Assembly: GCF_017347585.1 (NCBI RefSeq)
Contig: NZ_AP024480.1
Location: 1,820,001-1,884,000, forward strand
DNA length: 64,000 bases
DNA from: Caldicellulosiruptor diazotrophicus
Lineage (GTDB): Bacteria; Bacillota; Thermoanaerobacteria; Caldicellulosiruptorales; Caldicellulosiruptoraceae
Direction of reading: 5' to 3'
The translations under genes and the position numbers were made by a program. This document shows, piece by piece, positions 59,397-64,000 of this stretch. Every line of letters begins with the position of its first letter. Position 1 is the stretch's first letter. Below the pieces are notes generated by a model that saw only the letters and a list, made by a program, of their open reading frames with translations, did not search any database and was not told the origin of the DNA.

Positions 59397-60194
59397 TTAT
59401 AGTAAAGAGCACAGAGATGGTTGGTACCTCTTTGCAACTTCAAGAGAAAAATTATAGCTTTCAAATACACCATGCTGCTTTAAAATTGAACTCACTGTCA
59501 AAAGCGCAACATCCGGGTGATTATTTTCCTCACTCAGATGTCCTAAATAAATCCTTCTTGTACGAGCAAGATTCAGTCTTAAAATCATCTGAGCTGCCTG
59601 TTCATTTGAAAGATGACCTTTGTCACTCTTTATTCTCTGCTTAAGATAATATGGATAAGGTCCGAACATCAGCATCTCAACGTCGTGGTTTGATTCAAGC
59701 AAAATAATATCTGAAAAATCTATCATTCTGGCAACGCTGTCACTTACATGTCCAACATCTGTGCAAATTGAAACTTTCTTGTCTTTGACATAAAAGCAAA
59801 ACCCCATCGGGTCAGATGCATCGTGAGGTATTGAAAATGTATCAATTCCAATGCTACCTACCGAAAAGCTTGTCCCTGTCTCAATTAGCTTTACATAGCT
59901 TTCGTCCACTTTACCAAGAAACCTCTTTATACTTTCCCATGTTTTGTAATTTGTTATAATGGGAACATTGAGCTTTCTAAAATAAATGCCTGCACATTTA
60001 ACATGGTCAGAGTGGTCATGAGAAAGTAAAATTGCATCAATTTTCTTATTAAATCCTATTTTTTCAAGTGCCTGTGCAATTTTTTTAAAGCTCACACCAG
60101 CATCAACTATGATTGAGGTGTCTTTATATGAAATTAAAATGCTATTTCCACTGCTTCCACTGTACAGCGGACAGAAAAGCACTTCATCTGACAT
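59397..60194 (-). CDS. MBL-fold metallohydrolase (YycJ/WalJ-like)
   Basis: A 265-residue metallo-beta-lactamase fold protein. It has YSGSSGNSILISY near 10-22, the metal motif LSHDHSDHVKCAG near 57, DVGHVSDSV near 142, SNHDVEML and a late HLSEEN. This matches YycJ/WalJ, a 5'-3' DNA exonuclease implicated in repair in Firmicutes. The exact activity is inferred from the family. AAAGGGG site. Confidence 0.88.
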   Translation of the reverse strand: MSDEVLFCPLYSGSSGNSILISYKDTSIIVDAGVSFKKIAQALEKIGFNKKIDAILLSHDHSDHVKCAGIYFRKLNVPIITNYKTWESIKRFLGKVDESYVKLIETGTSFSVGSIGIDTFSIPHDASDPMGFCFYVKDKKVSICTDVGHVSDSVARMIDFSDIILLESNHDVEMLMFGPYPYYLKQRIKSDKGHLSNEQAAQMILRLNLARTRRIYLGHLSEENNHPDVALLTVSSILKQHGVFESYNFSLEVAKRYQPSLCSLL

Positions 60195-60215
60195 TATTAT
60201 CTTTCCCCTTTTATC

Positions 60216-61475
60216 TTATGTTCTTGAAACTTTTGCACCAAGCCGTGATAGTTTCAAATCTATATTTTCATAACCTCTATCCACATTTTTGGCATTATAA
60301 ATCACAGTTTTTCCTTTTGCTGCAAGCCCTGCAACAACCAAAGCAGCACCTGCCCGAAGGTCCACAGCAACAACCTCAGCACCTTGAAGACTTTCTACAC
60401 CTTCAACAACAGCAACTCTTCCCTCAACCTTAACGTTTGCTCCCATCTTTTTGAGCTCATCAACATACTGGTATCTATTTTCCCACACACCCTCTGTCAC
60501 AACGCTTGTACCGCTACAAAGACTTAATAGCACTGTCATCTGAGGCTGAAGGTCTGTGGGAAAACCTGGGTATGGCATTGTCTTTATGCTTGAACTTCTA
60601 AGCCTACTTTTGCAAATGACCTCGATGCTGTCTTCATAAGTTATAACCTCTGCACCCATCTCAACAAGCTTTGCTGTGAGCGACTCTAAATGCTTAGGAA
60701 TCACATTTTTTACAATTACATGTCCTTTTGTTGCGCATGCAGCAATCATATATGTCCCTGCTTCTATCTGGTCAGGAATGATAGCATACTTTGTTGGATA
60801 AAGTTTATCTACTCCTTCAATCCTGATAACGTCAGTACCTGCACCCTTGATCTTTGCACCCATGCTGTTTAGAAAATTTGCGGTGTCAACAACATGCGGT
60901 TCTTTTGCAGCATTTTCTATTATTGTTATGCCCTTTGCCTTGACAGCAGCAAGCATAAGATTGATTGTTGCACCAACAGACACAACATCCAAATATATCT
61001 TTGTGCCAACAAGCCTGTCTGCATATGCCTTTATCATACCATTTTCAATTTTAACATCAGCACCAAGCGCTGTAAAACCTTTTATGTGCTGGTCAATTGG
61101 TCTTGAACCAAAATTACACCCACCTGGCATGGCAACCTCCGCCCTGCCAAACCGGGTAAGAAGTGCTCCAATGAGGTAATATGAAGCTCTTATCTTCTTG
61201 ACACTTTCATATGGTGCTATGTAATTGTGCAAGTTCCTCGCATCTATTTTAAGAGAATGATTGTCATATTCTATCTTTGCTCCAAGCTTGAGCAAAATGT
61301 CATCCATTGCAAACACATCTTCAATTAAAGGAAGGTTTTCTATAACGCTTTCCCCGTCAGCCATTAAAGCTGCGGGAATTACAGCAACTGCAGCATTCTT
61401 TGCACCGTTTATTACAACCTCACCTTCTAACGGGTAGCCACCTTCTATCACAAGTTTTTCATAAGCTTCTTTCAA
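60216..61475 (-). CDS. murA: UDP-N-acetylglucosamine 1-carboxyvinyltransferase
   Basis: First committed step of peptidoglycan synthesis (PEP onto UDP-GlcNAc), the target of fosfomycin. The 419-residue protein has [20 protein letters not shown] near 7-26, the PEP-binding Cys in [14 protein letters not shown] near 115, and [13 protein letters not shown] near 303. The fosfomycin-sensitive Cys is present. The start is TTG at 61475, 8 nt after AGAGAGGG; the GTG at 61484 sits against that site. Confidence 0.95.
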   Translation of the reverse strand: MKEAYEKLVIEGGYPLEGEVVINGAKNAAVAVIPAALMADGESVIENLPLIEDVFAMDDILLKLGAKIEYDNHSLKIDARNLHNYIAPYESVKKIRASYYLIGALLTRFGRAEVAMPGGCNFGSRPIDQHIKGFTALGADVKIENGMIKAYADRLVGTKIYLDVVSVGATINLMLAAVKAKGITIIENAAKEPHVVDTANFLNSMGAKIKGAGTDVIRIEGVDKLYPTKYAIIPDQIEAGTYMIAACATKGHVIVKNVIPKHLESLTAKLVEMGAEVITYEDSIEVICKSRLRSSSIKTMPYPGFPTDLQPQMTVLLSLCSGTSVVTEGVWENRYQYVDELKKMGANVKVEGRVAVVEGVESLQGAEVVAVDLRAGAALVVAGLAAKGKTVIYNAKNVDRGYENIDLKLSRLGAKVSRT

Positions 61476-61633
61476 CTCTTGCACCCTCTCTTTTCAAAAA
61501 GCTTTTATTTATTTTCCCATTCTTTTATATTATATTCTTTCTTGTGAAATCTGAAAAGAAGAATATTCTTTTTATCAAGCCAATTGAAAATATTATTTGA
61601 AATGAAAAAGTAGTGTAATTTTCTAAAAAATGA

Positions 61634-61639
61634 TATAAT
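61634..61639 (+). promoter_or_regulatory. Extended -10 element before the nitrilase-family gene
   Basis: TGATATAAT (61631-61639) is a perfect extended -10. No good -35 is seen. It lies 42 nt before the start codon. Confidence 0.55.
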
Positions 61640-61680
61640 AAGAATAAGTCAAAAAATATTTGTTTAAGGGGAAACAAAAG

Positions 61681-62397
61681 ATGAAAATTGGTGTGGTACA
61701 AATGAAAATTTCAAACAAGATTGATAATAATATTCTCAAGATTGTAAATTTCTTAAAAAAAGCAAAAGTTGATGAGGTAGACTTGGTCTGCTTTCCTGAG
61801 ATGGCACTGACTGGCTACAATGTCCAGTTCCTAAAATCAATAGATATGAATGATAAAATTTTGTTTGCTCTTGATGAAATCTCTAAACTTGTTAGTAAAT
61901 ATTCAGTCTGTTGCATAATTGGACATCCATTTTATGAAGGTAAAGAGTTAAAAAATCGTGCATCGATATTATTCCCTGACGGCAGATATGAAAAATATGA
62001 CAAACTCTATCCAACTGAGATTGAGAAGAAAATATTCTCTGAAGGGAAAGGTCCTCTTGTTTTTGAATACAAACAAAAACGTTTTGGTATTGCCATCTGC
62101 AGAGACCAGAATTTTTATAACATATTTAAAGAATACAAAGATAGGGGATGCGATGGTGTATTTATTTTAGCTGCACATTATTACAGTCCGAATGAAGCAC
62201 GCTGGAAAATAGACAAAAATAGAAGTATCCCTATTGCAAGAGCTGTTGAAAATGAATATTATGTGTTTCTGGCAAACGCCACAGGTGCTCATTTTAACAT
62301 GATAAGCCTTGGTCATAGCCTAATTGTGGATAAAAGGGGATGTATTGTGTGTGAAGCAGACGAAGCTGGGGAACATCTTTTGACTGCAGAAATATGA
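61681..62397 (+). CDS. Carbon-nitrogen hydrolase (nitrilase superfamily)
   Basis: A 238-residue amidase of the nitrilase superfamily. The Glu-Lys-Cys triad is visible: FPEMALTGYN near 38, DKLYPTE near 108, and AICRDQNFYN near 140 (Cys). Substrate unknown; candidates are omega-amides, carbamoyl compounds or deaminated glutathione. ATG at 61681 follows AAGGGG by about 8 nt. It is divergent from murA and convergent with ylmC. Confidence 0.87.
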   Translation: MKIGVVQMKISNKIDNNILKIVNFLKKAKVDEVDLVCFPEMALTGYNVQFLKSIDMNDKILFALDEISKLVSKYSVCCIIGHPFYEGKELKNRASILFPDGRYEKYDKLYPTEIEKKIFSEGKGPLVFEYKQKRFGIAICRDQNFYNIFKEYKDRGCDGVFILAAHYYSPNEARWKIDKNRSIPIARAVENEYYVFLANATGAHFNMISLGHSLIVDKRGCIVCEADEAGEHLLTAEI

Positions 62398-62400
62398 TGA

Positions 62401-62631
62401 CTATATCTCAACCAGTATTACGTCTTCACCAATCTTTTTTATTTTTTCCCATGGAATCACATAATCTTTTTCTTTTGAGAAGATGTTGCCCACAGAAAAT
62501 GGTGCCGGGACAACTATTGCATCTATCTTGCCGGTTTTTACATCAACTTCTAAATCACAGACCTTGCCAAGTTTTTTACCATCAGAGACGTTTATAACAT
62601 CCTTTTCTCTCAAATCCGATGATTTATACAT
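62401..62631 (-). CDS. YlmC/YmxH-type PRC-barrel sporulation protein
   Basis: A 76-residue PRC-barrel protein (LREKDVINVSDGKKLGKV start and IPWEKIKKIGEDVILVE end), of the YlmC/YmxH type found in spore formers. Function unclear. Its stop abuts the nitrilase-family stop on the other strand. Confidence 0.88.
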   Translation of the reverse strand: MYKSSDLREKDVINVSDGKKLGKVCDLEVDVKTGKIDAIVVPAPFSVGNIFSKEKDYVIPWEKIKKIGEDVILVEI

Positions 62632-62716
62632 ATTATTTTTCTCATCCTAAATCACTGTTGTCTTTTACTATTATATGCATTAATTTTGTTCATGTGAAAA
62701 TTTCACTTGAACAAAA

Positions 62717-62749
62717 AGCCGCAGGTACATTCCATATTTGCCTGCGGCT
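62717..62749 (-). terminator. Terminator of the ribonuclease J gene
   Basis: Stem AGCCGCAGG/CCTGCGGCT with a TTTTTGTTC tail on the minus strand. Confidence 0.9.
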
Positions 62750-62772
62750 CTATTAAGCATGAGTAAGTATAT

Positions 62773-64000
62773 TCAAATCTCAGTTATGATTGGAATTATC
62801 ATTGGGTTTCTTCTTGTCTTTTCAAACAAGAAATTCCTTAGATTATCTTTTAAAATTACCTTTATTGCGTTAGGCTCAGTAATATCGTTTTTGTAGCAAA
62901 AGTAAAGAACATCCTTTATCACTCTTTTTGCCTCTTCAATCAGGGGCTCAGATTCTTTTATATATATAAAGCCTCTTGTGATAATATCCGGTCCAGAAAG
63001 GACATCTCTTGTTGACGAATCAATTGTGAGCACAACAATGAAAAGCCCGTCCTGGGCAAGATGACGTCTGTCGCGCAGAACAACATTTCCTACATCTCCA
63101 ACTCCAAGTCCATCAACAAGCACATTCCCTGCTTGCACCATTCCAACAACCTTTGCACCGTCTTTTGTAATCTCCAAAACCTTCCCATTTTCTAATACAA
63201 ATACGTTTTTTTCGCCAAGCTCCATTGCGAGCTTTGCATGGTGTATCAAGTGTTTGAACTCTCCATGCACGGGAATACTGTATTTTGGTCTTGTAAGATT
63301 GTGTATAAGCTTTATCTCTTCCTGGCAGGCATGACCTGACACATGAATGTCATCAATGTCTTCATATATCACCTGTGCACCCTGCTTAAATAAATCGTTT
63401 ATTACTCTATTTACAAACTTTTCATTTCCAGGAATGGGCGCTGCTGAGATTATAACAACATCACCGGGTATAATCCCTACCTTTTTGTGCTCGGCAGAAG
63501 CCATTCGTGAAAGTGCAGACATAGGCTCGCCTTGGCTTCCTGTGGTGATAAGAACAATCTTGTTCAAAGGATAGTTGTCAATCTCATCAACATCAATCAG
63601 CATCCCATCTGGCATCTTCAGATATCCAAGTTCAAGTGCTTTGTTCACAACATTCACCATGCTTCTTCCCAAGACGCAAATCTTTCTTCCTTGCTTTTCA
63701 GCCGAGTTTATGACCTGCTGTACTCTGTGAATGTGCGAAGAAAATGTTGCAACAATTACTCTCCCCTGAGCTTGGGAAAATATCCTGTCAAATGTCGCAC
63801 CAACAGTCTTTTCAGACAATGTAAAACCAGGCCTCTCTGCGTTTGTTGAGTCGCACAAAAGCGCAAGAACTCCCTGTTTGCCGAGTTCTGCGAACCTTAT
63901 AAGGTCAATTGGTTCACCTTCAATTGGTGTAAAGTCCACCTTGAAATCACCTGTGTGAACAATGGGACCAAGCGGTGTGTGTATAGCAACAGCAACAGAG
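62773..64000 (-). CDS. rnj: Ribonuclease J, C-terminal part
   Basis: The reading continues past position 64000, so the N-terminal beta-lactamase motifs are cut off. The visible 409 codons start inside the catalytic domain (IHTPLGPIVHTGDFKVD) and include the beta-CASP domain (SHIHRVQQVINSA, TGSQGEPMSALSRM) and the HVSGHACQEE histidine motif. The C-terminal dimerisation domain completes it. RNase J acts as a 5'-3' exonuclease and endonuclease in mRNA decay. J1 versus J2 cannot be told. Confidence 0.93.
   Translation of the reverse strand, partial: SVAVAIHTPLGPIVHTGDFKVDFTPIEGEPIDLIRFAELGKQGVLALLCDSTNAERPGFTLSEKTVGATFDRIFSQAQGRVIVATFSSHIHRVQQVINSAEKQGRKICVLGRSMVNVVNKALELGYLKMPDGMLIDVDEIDNYPLNKIVLITTGSQGEPMSALSRMASAEHKKVGIIPGDVVIISAAPIPGNEKFVNRVINDLFKQGAQVIYEDIDDIHVSGHACQEEIKLIHNLTRPKYSIPVHGEFKHLIHHAKLAMELGEKNVFVLENGKVLEITKDGAKVVGMVQAGNVLVDGLGVGDVGNVVLRDRRHLAQDGLFIVVLTIDSSTRDVLSGPDIITRGFIYIKESEPLIEEAKRVIKDVLYFCYKNDITEPNAIKVILKDNLRNFLFEKTRRNPMIIPIITEI

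Overview
The window is AT-rich and reads like the chromosome of a thermophilic, anaerobic, spore-forming low-GC Firmicute. The best guess is Caldicellulosiruptor or a close relative. This rests on sporulation genes (spoIIID, yabP, yabQ, ylmC), an electron-bifurcating Nfn pair, a GH130 glycoside phosphorylase, IS607/TnpB elements, and strong AGGAGG-type ribosome sites with many TTG and GTG starts. The genus is inferred from gene content only. Almost all genes lie on the minus strand, so operons read from high to low coordinates.

Layout. 1-5210: a UPF0182 fragment, ylbF-like, a stomatin/NfeD pair, recJ and a PAP2-like membrane protein. 5255-7075: an IS607-family element with an intact-looking tnpB and a wrecked tnpA. 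7239-11285: metK under a SAM-I riboswitch, a dead vapBC pair whose promoter and operator survive, yjbQ, and GH130 on the plus strand. 11247-22697: an AT-rich accessory island bounded by two diverged copies of one terminator-plus-gene segment. It holds small secreted or membrane proteins, an ABC transporter operon led by a secreted-protein gene, a VanZ-like protein, transposase debris and several broken genes. 22698-26941: ilvE-ilvD-ilvB. 27204-31243: an M20-type peptidase and a three-gene acyl-CoA dehydratase-activase cluster. 31347-36726: greA-lysS, then an NRAMP-related Mg2+ transporter and its PRC/MgtE_N/CBS partner behind an M-box riboswitch and a second, apparently undescribed leader switch. 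36727-42238: thrC, rex, and a division/sporulation set (S1 protein, ftsB-like, yabQ, yabP, S4 protein, hup, mazG, spoIIID). 42407-44640: nfnAB on the plus strand. 44712-61475: glnA, ftsH, hpt, tilS, a PPIase, mfd, pth, prs, glmU, a dCMP deaminase, upp, rpiB, a walJ-like MBL hydrolase and murA. 61681-64000: a nitrilase-family hydrolase, ylmC and a truncated ribonuclease J.

Most interesting. The leader of the Mg2+ transporter operon stacks two controls. First comes an M-box aptamer with a terminator. Then comes a 30-codon upstream ORF whose last codons form one arm (C) of a three-arm switch. The middle arm B can pair for 15 bp with C, or for 15 bp with the Shine-Dalgarno and start region (A) of the first gene. 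Second is the island, where a small secreted protein gene, separated by a strong stem-loop from a four-gene ABC operon plus a membrane-anchored protein, sits beside two broken paralogues of another secreted protein. It resembles a peptide export or immunity system, but I could not assign it to a known family.
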